Positions 42,704 through 51,700 of a stretch of DNA of 64,000 bases are shown one piece after another. The stretch is from assembly GCF_001552135.1 (NCBI RefSeq), contig NZ_BCQP01000016.1, positions 223,930 through 287,929 of the forward strand, written 5' to 3'. The stretch is from Actinomadura chibensis NBRC 106107. Its GTDB lineage: Bacteria > Actinomycetota > Actinomycetes > Streptosporangiales > Streptosporangiaceae. Position numbers and translations under genes: made by a program. Each line of letters starts with the position of its first letter. Positions within the stretch are counted from its first letter, which is position 1. The notes under the pieces were generated by a model. That model made no database searches and was not told the origin of the DNA. It saw only the letters and a program-made list of their open reading frames with translations.

Positions 42704-44448
42704 CCGCGCCGCGCGCCGACGTGTGGACGCGGCCCCGGCACAACCTCCGCCTCACCCCCGACGGCGGATGGGCCGCCGCCCTGTGCCGGTACGACGACGG
42801 GTCCGCGCCCCGGGTCGAGATCTGGCGGCGGCGCGGGGACGGCTGGTCGGTCACGCCCACCGGGGCGTCCGCCGCGGTGACCGACCAGCTCCTCCCCCTC
42901 CCCGGCGGGCGCGTCCTGGTCCGCTGCGGCGACGGCACCCGGCGGATCCGGCTCGTCGGCCCGGACTCGGCCGCGACGGTGGCGCGGACGGCCGAGCCGG
43001 CGGTCCGGCTGCTGCCCGCGCCGCCCGGCGACCCGGGCACCCGCTGCGTGCTGGCCGCCCACGACGGGGGCGCGACCCGGCTGTACCGGCTGACGGCGGC
43101 GGACCGGCTCGTCCGCTGCCCGGGCGAGCTGCCCGGCCGCACCGAGGACGGCGTGTGGCTCGGCGCGCGGCGGCTGGCGCTCACCCTGTTCCGCTCCGGC
43201 GGCGCCGCGACCGTCGTCGCCGACCTCGCCACGGGCCGGACGCGCCCGCTCCTCGACGTCGGCCCGACCACGATCGACCGCGCCGAACTGTACTCGCCCG
43301 CGTCCACGGCGCTGGTCGTCCGGACGGACGCGGGCGGCGCCGACCGGATCGGGTTCGCCCGCCTCGGCGCGGACGAGGCGTTCTGGTTCCCCGCCGAGAC
43401 GTCGTCCGACCGGGGGCTCCGGCCGCTGGCCCTGGCCCCGGACGGGCGGCGGCTGCTCATGCACGAGCAGCGCGGCGTCCGCTCCGAGCTGGCGGTCTAC
43501 GACATCGCGGGCCGCGTCCGGGAGCCGCTGCCGACGCCGCCGGGCGCGCAGCGCGGCCCTGCCGCCTGGACGGACGAGGGCATCGTCACCCCGTGGTCCG
43601 CGCCGACCGCGCCGACCGCGATGCTCCGGCTGCGTCCCGGCCACCCGCCGCCCGCGCCCGCCCCCGTGCCCGGCCTCAGCCCCGCCCGCGTGGTGACGGT
43701 CGAGGGCGCGGCGGGCCCCCTGGAGGCGATCGCGTACGGCGGGGACGGCTGGCTCCACGCCCCGGCCCTCGTCGTCGCGCTGCACGGCGGGCCACTGTCG
43801 GCCTGGCGGTACGAGTTCCACCCGCTGCTCTCCGCGCTCGCCGCGGGCGGCGTCGGCGTGCTCGCGGTGAACCAGCGCGGCGGCACCGGCTACGGCGCCG
43901 AGCACGTCCGGCCGATCCGCGGCGGGTGGGGCGGGGCCGACCTGGACGACGTCACCGCCGTCCTGCGCGGCCTGCGCGAACGGCGCGGCGACGGGGGCCC
44001 CGCGGCCGTGCTCGGGCACAGCTACGGCGCGTTCCTCGCGCTGCTCGCCGCCTGCGCGGCCCCCGATGAGGTGAGCGGGTGCGTCGCGATCGCGCCGTTC
44101 CGGTCGGCCGCCGCGCTGCACGCCGCGGGCCCCGGCCCGGTCCGCGACCTCGTCCGCCGCCTGGACGGGCTGCGGGTGCCCGCCGGGCCGCTCGGGCCGC
44201 GCGACGTCCCGGCGCTCGCGGGCCGGGCCACGGCGCCGGTCCTGCTCGTCCACGGCGCGCTGGACGAGGTGGTCCCGGTCCGGGAGAGCCGGGCCCTGTA
44301 CGCGAGGTTCCTCGCCCTCGGGCGCCGCCCGGGGACGGACGTGACGTACGTCGAGGTCGCGGACGGCGGGCACGACCCGCTGTCCGGCGGGGAGGCCGGG
44401 CGGGTGACGGCCGCCGTCCGCGACTTCCTGAGCGCCGAGAGGAGGTGA
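42700..44448 (+). CDS. S9 family (prolyl oligopeptidase-like) serine peptidase, probable leader peptidase
   Basis: 582 aa. N-terminal two-thirds is a beta-propeller-like region; the C-terminal alpha/beta-hydrolase domain begins near residue 345 (VVALHGGPLSAWRYEF). Catalytic triad: Ser441 in GHSYGAF, Asp522 in LDEVVPV, His558 in GGHDPL. In class III lanthipeptide clusters an enzyme of this family (FlaP) removes the leader, and here no C39 peptidase domain is present on the exporters, so this is the likely processing enzyme. No signal peptide. ATGA overlap with the synthetase. Its final codons contain the Shine-Dalgarno of the precursor gene. Confidence 0.87.
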   Translation: MTAPRADVWTRPRHNLRLTPDGGWAAALCRYDDGSAPRVEIWRRRGDGWSVTPTGASAAVTDQLLPLPGGRVLVRCGDGTRRIRLVGPDSAATVARTAEPAVRLLPAPPGDPGTRCVLAAHDGGATRLYRLTAADRLVRCPGELPGRTEDGVWLGARRLALTLFRSGGAATVVADLATGRTRPLLDVGPTTIDRAELYSPASTALVVRTDAGGADRIGFARLGADEAFWFPAETSSDRGLRPLALAPDGRRLLMHEQRGVRSELAVYDIAGRVREPLPTPPGAQRGPAAWTDEGIVTPWSAPTAPTAMLRLRPGHPPPAPAPVPGLSPARVVTVEGAAGPLEAIAYGGDGWLHAPALVVALHGGPLSAWRYEFHPLLSALAAGGVGVLAVNQRGGTGYGAEHVRPIRGGWGGADLDDVTAVLRGLRERRGDGGPAAVLGHSYGAFLALLAACAAPDEVSGCVAIAPFRSAAALHAAGPGPVRDLVRRLDGLRVPAGPLGPRDVPALAGRATAPVLLVHGALDEVVPVRESRALYARFLALGRRPGTDVTYVEVADGGHDPLSGGEAGRVTAAVRDFLSAERR

Positions 44449-44453
44449 AACGA

Positions 44454-44624
44454 ATGTCGATGAGCATCGAGGACCTTCAGTCGCTGCCCGAGGAGCAGCC
44501 GAGCCTGCTCCACGGGGACGCGGACCTGGCGTGCTGCACCTACACCTGCGGCACCCAGAGCTGCGGCGCCACCTGCAGCCCCGGTAAGACGATCGGCCCG
44601 CGCACCAGCACGGGGCTCTACTGA
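44454..44624 (+). CDS. Lanthipeptide precursor peptide
   Basis: 56 aa. An acidic leader (MSMSIEDLQSLPEEQPSLLH) contains a DLQ element like the leader motif recognised by class III/IV synthetases. The core region after GDADLA has five cysteines (27, 28, 32, 37, 41) interleaved with Thr29, Thr31, Thr34, Ser36, Thr40 and Ser42: CCTYTCGTQSCGATCS. A Pro/Gly/Thr-rich tail without cysteine ends in TSTGLY. GGAGGTGA precedes the ATG and overlaps the peptidase stop; a second in-frame ATG lies 6 nt inside. The strong hairpin right after it is typical of highly expressed precursor genes. Ring pattern and cleavage site are not predictable from sequence alone. Confidence 0.87.
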   Translation: MSMSIEDLQSLPEEQPSLLHGDADLACCTYTCGTQSCGATCSPGKTIGPRTSTGLY

Positions 44625-44633
44625 TCCATGACC

Positions 44634-44668
44634 GCGCCCGGGGCGGGCCGCACGCCCGCCCCGGGCGC
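44634..44668 (+). terminator. Hairpin between precursor and exporter genes (partial terminator/attenuator)
   Basis: Perfect 15-bp stem, arms GCGCCCGGGGCGGGC and GCCCGCCCCGGGCGC, with loop CGCAC, beginning 10 nt after the precursor stop. No U-tract. It would raise precursor mRNA over that for the exporters or protect its 3' end. It also argues against an ATG at 44628 as the exporter start, since that would place the hairpin in coding sequence. Confidence 0.8.
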
Positions 44669-44693
44669 ACCCCTTCGAGGAGGAAGGCGAACC

Positions 44694-46358
44694 GTGACCG
44701 TCGCAGAGGTGGTCCGCCGCGACCTGACGCGCGGCAACCCGGGACTCGCCGCGCTCGTCGCCGTCGCGGGCGGGACGGCCATCGGGTGCCGGCTCGCCGC
44801 GCCCGCCGCGCTCGCCGCCGTGGTCGGGGCGCTGCCCGGCCGGGCCCCGGTCGCGGCGCCGCTGACCGTCCTCGCGGCCGTCCTGCTCGGCGGGCTCGCG
44901 GCGACGGCGGCGGCCGACCAGGGCGCGGCGGCGCTGGCGGCGGCCGTCACGCGGCGGCACCGGACGGCGCTGCTGCGGCACGCGCTCCGGATGTCCCCCC
45001 GGGACGCCCGGTTCGGCGACGGCGAGCTGCTCACCCGCTTCTCCACCGACGCGGTCGCGCCCGGCGACCTGCTCGCCTCCGCCGTCTCGGTGGCGCTCGG
45101 GGGCTGCGCGGGCGTCGGCGCGCTGGTCGCGCTCGCGTCCGTCCGGTGGTGGCTCGCCGCGCTGGTCGTCGCGGAGCTGGCGGCGGCGTTCGGGGTCGTG
45201 CGGGGCTTCGTCCGGCGGGCGGCGCGGGCGGAGCGCCGCTACCAGGCGGCGCGCGGGGACCTCGCCGGACGCGTCGTCGACGCGCACCGGGGAGCCCGGA
45301 CGATCCGCGCGTGCGGCACCCGGGACCAGGAGCGGCGGCGGATCCTCGTCCCGCTCGCGGAACTGCGCTCGGCGGGCCGGGCGAGCTGGGCGGCGCAGCG
45401 GCAGGTGACCTGGCGGATGGGGCTGATCGTCCCGCTCCAGCAGGCCGTGCTGCTGGCCGTCCTCGGGTTCGGGCTGCTGACCTGGCGGCTCGACCTCGGC
45501 GAGGTGGTGGCCGCGCTGGCCTACGCGCGGCTGGCGCTCGGGCTGCTCGACCACACCGACGAACTGGTGGACATGGCGCGGCTCGGCGCGGGCGTCCGGC
45601 GGCTCGCCGAGGTGCTCGACCGGCCCGCGCCCGGACCGGCGGCCGATCCGCCGCGCCCGCCGCCGCCCGGCGGGCCCGGCGAGATCCGCTTCGAGGACGT
45701 CCTCGGCGGCGTGAGCCTCACCGTCCCGGCCGGGCGGCACGTCGCGGTCGTCGGACGGTCGGGCGCCGGGAAGTCGCTGCTGGTCGCGATGGTCGGCAGG
45801 CTCGCCGAACCGGGGCGGGGCCGCGTCCTGCTGGACGGCGTGGACGTCCGCGACGCCGACCCGCCCGCCCTGCGCCGCGAGGTCGTGTACGCGTTCGCGG
45901 TCCCGGAGCTGTTCGGCCCGACCGTCCGCGCGGCGATCACCGCCGGGCTCCCGGAGGGTGCGCCCGGCCGGGCGGAGGAGGCGGCGCGGCTCGCGCGGGC
46001 CGACGGATTCGTCCGGCGGCTGCCCGCCGGATACGACACGCCGCCGGGCCGGGCTCCGCTGTCCGGCGGCGAGCTGCAACGGCTCGGCCTGGCCCGGGCG
46101 CTGGCCCGGCCGGGGCGGGTCCTCGTCCTGGACGACGCCACCAGCAGCCTCGACACCGCGACGGAGGCGGAGGTCGTGCTCGCCGTCCGCGCCGCCTGGC
46201 GCGGCCGGACGGCCCTCGTCGTCGCGCACCGTCCCGCCCTGGCCGGGGCCGCCGACCTCGTCGCCTGGCTGGACGGCGGCCGCCTGCGCGCCCTCCGCCC
46301 GCACGCCGAGCAGTGGCGGGACCCCGAATACCGAGCCATCTTCCAGGGGGACTCGTGA
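44694..46358 (+). CDS. ABC exporter half-transporter, TMD-NBD (first of pair)
   Basis: 554 aa from GTG 44694, which has GAGGAGGAA 8 nt upstream. About six membrane helices (residues 15-300) are followed by an ATPase domain: Walker A GRSGAGKS, signature LSGGELQRLGLARA, D-loop ATSSLD, H-loop VVAHRP. The Walker B reads VLVLDDAT, with Asp where the catalytic Glu should be, and the Q-loop glutamine position in VVYAFAVPELF is not Gln. This makes the domain catalytically weak, the usual degenerate half of a heterodimeric exporter. No C39 peptidase domain. Presumably exports the modified peptide and may give immunity. Confidence 0.87.
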   Translation: MTVAEVVRRDLTRGNPGLAALVAVAGGTAIGCRLAAPAALAAVVGALPGRAPVAAPLTVLAAVLLGGLAATAAADQGAAALAAAVTRRHRTALLRHALRMSPRDARFGDGELLTRFSTDAVAPGDLLASAVSVALGGCAGVGALVALASVRWWLAALVVAELAAAFGVVRGFVRRAARAERRYQAARGDLAGRVVDAHRGARTIRACGTRDQERRRILVPLAELRSAGRASWAAQRQVTWRMGLIVPLQQAVLLAVLGFGLLTWRLDLGEVVAALAYARLALGLLDHTDELVDMARLGAGVRRLAEVLDRPAPGPAADPPRPPPPGGPGEIRFEDVLGGVSLTVPAGRHVAVVGRSGAGKSLLVAMVGRLAEPGRGRVLLDGVDVRDADPPALRREVVYAFAVPELFGPTVRAAITAGLPEGAPGRAEEAARLARADGFVRRLPAGYDTPPGRAPLSGGELQRLGLARALARPGRVLVLDDATSSLDTATEAEVVLAVRAAWRGRTALVVAHRPALAGAADLVAWLDGGRLRALRPHAEQWRDPEYRAIFQGDS

Positions 46359-48130
46359 TGACCGGACGCGCCGACGCCTCCCAGCGGGCGGTGATCCGGG
46401 CCGGGTGGCGGCAGCTCGCGGCGCGCGCCCGGCCGTACCGGCGGGAGCTGCTCGCGGTGGCGGGCCTGTCCGTGCTGCTCGCGGCGCCGACCGCCGTGTC
46501 CGGGCGGCTCATCGCGCACGCGCTCGACGACGGGTTCCTCGTCCGGCGGCCCGCGACCGGGCTGTTCTGGCTCGGCGTGCTCGCCGAGGCCGGGCTCGTG
46601 TCGGCGGTGCTCGGCGCGGCCCTGTTCCGGCCGCTCACCCGGTTCGTGGACCCGTTCCGCGACCGGCTGATCGACGAGGCGGTCGCGGCCGGGCTGGACC
46701 GCGCCCTCGCCCGGGACGCCCCCTCGCCCGGCGGCGACACGCTCCAGGCCACCGAGTGGGTGGAGACGATCAGGCAGCTCCTCGCGTCCGTCCTGCGGAA
46801 CCTGCACATGACGGTGTCCGTCGCGGTCGGCGCGCTGCTCGGGCTCGCCGCGCTGGAGCCCGTCGCCGCCGCCGTCGTCGCGCCGTGCCTGCTGGCGTCG
46901 CTGGCCGCGAACTGGGCGCTGCTGCGCCGGGCCGTCGAGCGGCAGCGGCGGAACATCGACGTCGAGGAGGCCCTCGCCGACGAGGTCGCGGCGGTGTTCC
47001 GGGCCCGCCGCGACGTCATCGCCTGCGCCGCCGAGGACGCCGTGCGCCGCGACGTCGCCCGCGGCATCGGCGCGGCCCGCGACGCGCGGGTGGCCGCCGC
47101 GCGGATCGGCGTGCTGCGGTCCCTGACCACCGGGCTCGGCGCCGAGGCGTCCCTGCTGCTGCTCCTCGCGCTGGCGCCGTGGCTCATCGCCGCCGGGCGG
47201 CTGTCCGGCGGGGAGATCGTCGGCGCCGCCTTCTACGTCGCGCTCAGCCTCGGACCGGCGCTGAGCTTCCTCGTCCTCGGCGGGACCGGCTGGTTCGTCG
47301 GGCTGCTCGGGCTGCTCGGCAGGCTGGACGAGGCGCTCCCCCGCGGCCCGGCGGCGGCGGTCGCGGCGCCGTCCGCGCCGCCGCTCGGGCCGCGTCCCGC
47401 GCTCGCGGCCGACGACCTGACCTTCGCCTACTCGGCCTCGGCCGACCCCGTCCTCGCCGGGGTGAGCGTCCGGATCCCGTTCGGCGCGCACGTCGCGGTC
47501 GTCGGCCCGAGCGGGTCGGGCAAGTCGACGCTGGCGTCGCTGCTGTGCGGGCTGCGCGCCCCGGACCGGGGACGGGTGAGCGTCGCGGGCCGCGACCTCG
47601 GCGACCTGCCGCCCGCGCTGCGCCACCGGACGGTCTCGCTGATCCCGCAGGAGGCGTACGTCTTCGCGGGCACGCTGCGCGAGAACCTCGGGTACCTCCT
47701 CCCCGGCGCGAGCAACGCGGCGCTGCTGGACGCGGCGGACGCGTTCGGGCTCCGTCCCGTCCTCGACCGGCTCGGCGGGCTGGACGCCGCGCTCCCGCCC
47801 GGCGGCGCGGGCCTGTCCGCCGGGGAGCGGCAGCTCGTCGCGCTCGCCCGCACCTACCTCGCGGGCGCGCCGATCGCGGTCCTGGACGAGGCCGCCTGCC
47901 ATCTCGACCCGGCCGCCGAGCGCGCCGCCGAGGCGGTGTTCGCCCGGCGCGGCGGGACGCTGATCGTGATCGCGCACCGGATCGGCAGCGCCGTCCGCGC
48001 GGACCGCGTCCTGCTCGTGGACGGCGGCCGGATCGCCGAGGGCACCCACGAGGAGCTGCTCAGGACCAGCCCCCGCTACCGGGAGCTGGCCGGGCACTGG
48101 AAGGAGGACCATGCCGAGGCGCCCGCCTAG
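46358..48130 (+). CDS. ABC exporter half-transporter, TMD-NBD (second of pair)
   Basis: 590 aa, start sharing one base with the previous stop. Membrane domain in residues about 35-320. ATPase domain with Walker A GPSGSGKST, Q-loop LIPQEAYVF, signature LSAGERQLVALART, Walker B IAVLDEAACHLD with the catalytic Glu, and H-loop VIAHR. It has the intact Walker B but an altered signature (LSAGE), complementing its partner, which has the canonical signature LSGGE and the defective Walker B. That combination predicts one active and one degenerate ATP site in the heterodimer. Confidence 0.88.
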   Translation: MTGRADASQRAVIRAGWRQLAARARPYRRELLAVAGLSVLLAAPTAVSGRLIAHALDDGFLVRRPATGLFWLGVLAEAGLVSAVLGAALFRPLTRFVDPFRDRLIDEAVAAGLDRALARDAPSPGGDTLQATEWVETIRQLLASVLRNLHMTVSVAVGALLGLAALEPVAAAVVAPCLLASLAANWALLRRAVERQRRNIDVEEALADEVAAVFRARRDVIACAAEDAVRRDVARGIGAARDARVAAARIGVLRSLTTGLGAEASLLLLLALAPWLIAAGRLSGGEIVGAAFYVALSLGPALSFLVLGGTGWFVGLLGLLGRLDEALPRGPAAAVAAPSAPPLGPRPALAADDLTFAYSASADPVLAGVSVRIPFGAHVAVVGPSGSGKSTLASLLCGLRAPDRGRVSVAGRDLGDLPPALRHRTVSLIPQEAYVFAGTLRENLGYLLPGASNAALLDAADAFGLRPVLDRLGGLDAALPPGGAGLSAGERQLVALARTYLAGAPIAVLDEAACHLDPAAERAAEAVFARRGGTLIVIAHRIGSAVRADRVLLVDGGRIAEGTHEELLRTSPRYRELAGHWKEDHAEAPA

Positions 48131-48713
48131 ACCCCGCCGCCCCCTCAGGCTCGCGGTCATCGTCGCCGGGGCCGCGAGCATCGTCGCGGGGAACGTCGTC
48201 GCGTACCGGCACGTGTCGCTCGCGTCCGAGCCCCGCATCCCGGGCGTGCGGCGGTACTCCGGGCTGGCCCGGACGCACACGACCCGTCCGGTCGTCTATC
48301 CGCAGACGCCGCCGGTGGGCGGGCCGCACGCGCCGTCGCCGCTCAACTGCGGCGTCTACGTCCGGCCGGTGCCGGTGGAGAACGCCGTGCACTCGATGGA
48401 GCACGGCGCGGTCTGGGTGACCTACCGTCCGGACCTGCCCGCCGGCCAGGTGCGGACGCTGCGCGACCTCGTCCGGGGGAAGAGCTTCCTGCTGCTCAGC
48501 CCGTACCCGGGCCTGCCCGCGCCGGTGGTGGCGAGCGCCTGGGGACGGCAGCTCCGCCTCCCCGCCGCGTCCGACTCCCGGCTGGCCGGGTTCGTCGACG
48601 CCTACCGGCGCGGCCCGCAGACCCCCGAACGCGGCGCGCCCTGCTCGGGCGGCGTCGGCTCGCCGCTGTGGGCCGACCGGACGCCGCCGCGCGGCGGCCA
48701 CGGCCACCGCTGA
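48111..48713 (+). CDS. DUF3105 family membrane-anchored protein
   Basis: 200 aa. One N-terminal membrane anchor (LRLAVIVAGAASIVAGNVVAY) leads to the DUF3105 core: VYPQTPPVGGPHAPSPLNCGVY, VENAVHSMEHGAVWVTYRPDLP and LLLSPYPGLPAPVVASAWG. Conserved His residues in GGPHAP, AVHSMEHG and the His-rich tail (GGHGHR) hint at metal binding. The family has no established function. It overlaps the exporter gene by 20 nt and is therefore part of the lanthipeptide transcript, so a role in export or self-protection is possible. It converges with the P-type ATPase gene, 12 bp away. Confidence 0.8.
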   Translation: MPRRPPRPRRPLRLAVIVAGAASIVAGNVVAYRHVSLASEPRIPGVRRYSGLARTHTTRPVVYPQTPPVGGPHAPSPLNCGVYVRPVPVENAVHSMEHGAVWVTYRPDLPAGQVRTLRDLVRGKSFLLLSPYPGLPAPVVASAWGRQLRLPAASDSRLAGFVDAYRRGPQTPERGAPCSGGVGSPLWADRTPPRGGHGHR

Positions 48714-48725
48714 CGAGCGGGCGGG

Positions 48726-51700
48726 TCAGGCCGTCCCGTCCGGGCCCGGCTTGAGGAAGCGGGGCGCGAGCGCGGCGGCGAGGGTGGCCGCGGCGGCGGA
48801 CGCGGTGACGATCGTCCAGGCGCCGGGGCCGAGCGGGACGCAGCCGAAGAACTGGCTGACGCCCGGCGTCTCGACCAGCGCGAACAGGGCGGCGGCCGAG
48901 ACCGCGCAGGTCGCGAGGACGAGCGGGCTGCGCCACCGGCCGACGAGCGTCTGCCCGAGCTGCGCGCCGACCAGCGCGGCGAGCCCCATCGTGGACGCCC
49001 GGCGGCGGCCGCCGGGGACGAGCCCGGTCAGCCGTCCGGCCAGCCAGGACGCGAGCGCGGCCGCCGCCGTGGCGGTGCCGCGCACGGCGAGCGCGCGGCG
49101 CATGTCCCGGCCGGTGAAGCCGCGCAGCGGGGCGCCGCCGAGCGGCGCGTCGCCGCCCGGGCCGGTCCGGGGGGTGTGGGGGGTCGTCCCCCCACACGAA
49201 ACCCGGCCGGTCCCCGCCGGGCGCCCGGCGGGGGTGATCGCGACGGCGAGCGCCGGGAGCATGTCGGTGAGCATGTTCACCACGAGGAGCTGCCGGGTGC
49301 TGAGCGGCGCGTCGCCGCCGAGGGCCGTCCCGAGGACGGTGAAGGCGACCTCCCCCGCGTTGCCGCCGACGAGGATCGCGGCGGCGTCGCGGACGCTGTG
49401 CCACAGCGCGCGGCCCTCGCGCAGGGCGTCCAGGATGAGGGCGGTGTCGGGGGCGGTGAGGACGAGGTCGGCCGCGCTGCGGGCCGCGCCGGAGCCGCGC
49501 CCGGCGACCGCGATGCCGACGTCGGCGCGGCGGATCGCGGCGGCGTCGTTGACCCCGTCGCCGGTCATCGCGACGACCCGTCCCGACCGGCGCAGGTCCT
49601 TCACGATGCGGACCTTCTGCGCGGGCGACACCCGCGCGAACACCCCGGCCCGCTGGACGGCCCGCAGCCGCTCCGCGCCCGGCAGCGCGTCGAGCTCCGC
49701 GCCGGTGACGACCCGGTCGGCGTCCGGGATGCCGAGCTCGGCGGCGACGGCGGCGGCGGTCGCCGGATGGTCCCCGGTGATCATGGTGGTGCGCACCCCG
49801 GCGCCGTGCAGCCGCCGCACCGCCTCCTCGGCGGTCGGGCGCGGGGTGTCGGCGATGCCGACGAAGCCGAGCAGGGTGAGGTCGCGGACGTGGTCGGCGA
49901 CCCCGCCGTCCAACAGGTCGGGACGAGCGACCGGACGCTCGGCGACCGCGAGGACCCGCAGCCCCTCCCTCGCGAGGCGCCGCACCGTCGCGGCGGCGGC
50001 GCGCCGCCGGTCGGCGGTGAACGCCTCGGCGCGGCGGGCGGACCGCCGGACGCGCGCGCACCGGGCGAGCAGCACCTCGGGCGCGCCCTTGACGGCGATG
50101 ACGGTCCGCCGCCCGTCCCGGCCGAGGGAGGCGGAGTAGCCGCGGGTGGCCTCGAAGGGCAGCTCCTCGTCCAGGATCCAGCGGTCGTCCGGCAGGTCGG
50201 CGGCTCGGTCGAGCACGGCGCGGTCGGTGGCGTGCGGGGCCCGGCCGCGCTGCGGCGGCGGGCAGGCCCGCGCCGCGACCCGCAGGAGGCGCCGCCCCTC
50301 CGCGCCGGTGAGCGGCAGGGACCGTCCCTCCGAGGGCGCGGGGCCGGCGGCGCGGACGAGGCGCAGCCTGCCCTCGGTGAGGGTGCCGGTCTTGTCGAAG
50401 CACAGCGTGTCGACGCGGCCGAGCGCTTCGAGGGCGCGGGTGGAGCGGACGAGCACGCCGAGCCCGGACAGCCGCCGCGCCGCCGCGAGCTGCGACACCG
50501 TCGCGACCAGCGGCAGCCCCTCCGGGACGGCGGCCACCGCGACCGCGACGCCGGAGCCGAGCGCGTGCCGCAGCGGCAGCCCGCGCAGCGTGCCGAGCAC
50601 GGTGACGGCCGCGCCGCCGAGCACGGTCGCGGGCAGCGCCTGGTGGGTGAGCTCCGCGAGCCGCGCCTGCATGCTTGACGGGGCGTCCCCCGCCCCGGCG
50701 AGGGCGGCGGCGCGGCCGGACTCGGTGGCCTCGGCGGTGGCGACGACGAGCGCGACCGCCTCGCCCGCGACGACCGTGGTCCCCTCGTAGACCATGCAGT
50801 GCCGGTCGGCCGGGTCGGCGCCGGGCGACGGCTCGACGCTCTTGTCGACGGGGACCGACTCGCCGGTGAGGGTCGCCTCGTCCAGCTCCAGCGACTCGGC
50901 CCAGAGCAGCCGGGCGTCGGCGGGCACGACGTCCTCCGAGCGCAGCAGGATCACGTCGCCCGGACGCAGCCGCCCCGCCGCCACCCGGTCGGCCGGGGCG
51001 CGCCTCAGCCGCTCGAACCCGCCGGTCGGCGGCGGGGCCGCGCGCAGCCGCCGGGCGCGGACCTGCTGGCCGAGCAGCAGCTCCCCGAGCGCCTTCTCCG
51101 CGCGCATGCGCTGCGCGCCGCCGATGAGCGCGTTGCCCGCCATGACGCCGGTGACGAGCAGGGCGTCCACGCTGGAGCCGACCACGGCGGACGCCGCCGC
51201 GCCGAGCGCGAGGACGGGCGTCAGCGGGTCGTCCAGCTCCTGCCGGACGGCGGCGGCGAGCCGCGCGCCCGCGCCCGCCGGGCGGAGCACCGTCCGGTCC
51301 AGCAGCGGGACGTCCCGCAGCCGCGCCCACGGCGGCGGTCCCGGTTCCCGCGTCTCCTCGGCGGTCGTGCCGGACAGCCGCCGGACGGCCTCCTCGGCGG
51401 TGAGCGCGTGCCAGGCGTCCCGGACGACCGGCGGCGGCAGCGGGCGGTGCCGCAGCCGCCGCGCCGCGACCGCGTTCGCCGCCATCGCGGTCAGCGACGC
51501 CGCGTACACCGGCGGGACGTCCCGCCACGACAGGGCGGCCCGGCCGAGCGGCGGCACGGCCCGGCGGGGCGGGCGGCCCGCGATCAGCAGCGCGCCGAGC
51601 GCCGACGCGCTGAGCGACAGCTTCGCCGCCCGGTCGCTGGCCCGCCGCGCCGGGCGGACCGCCGTCAGCAGCCGCCACGCCTCGCCGAGCCCCGGCCCGC

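Noticed and set aside
44628..44693. ATG at 44628 as the exporter start
   Set aside because: It would put a perfect 15-bp hairpin in coding sequence, whereas GTG 44694 has a strong ribosome-binding site at correct spacing.
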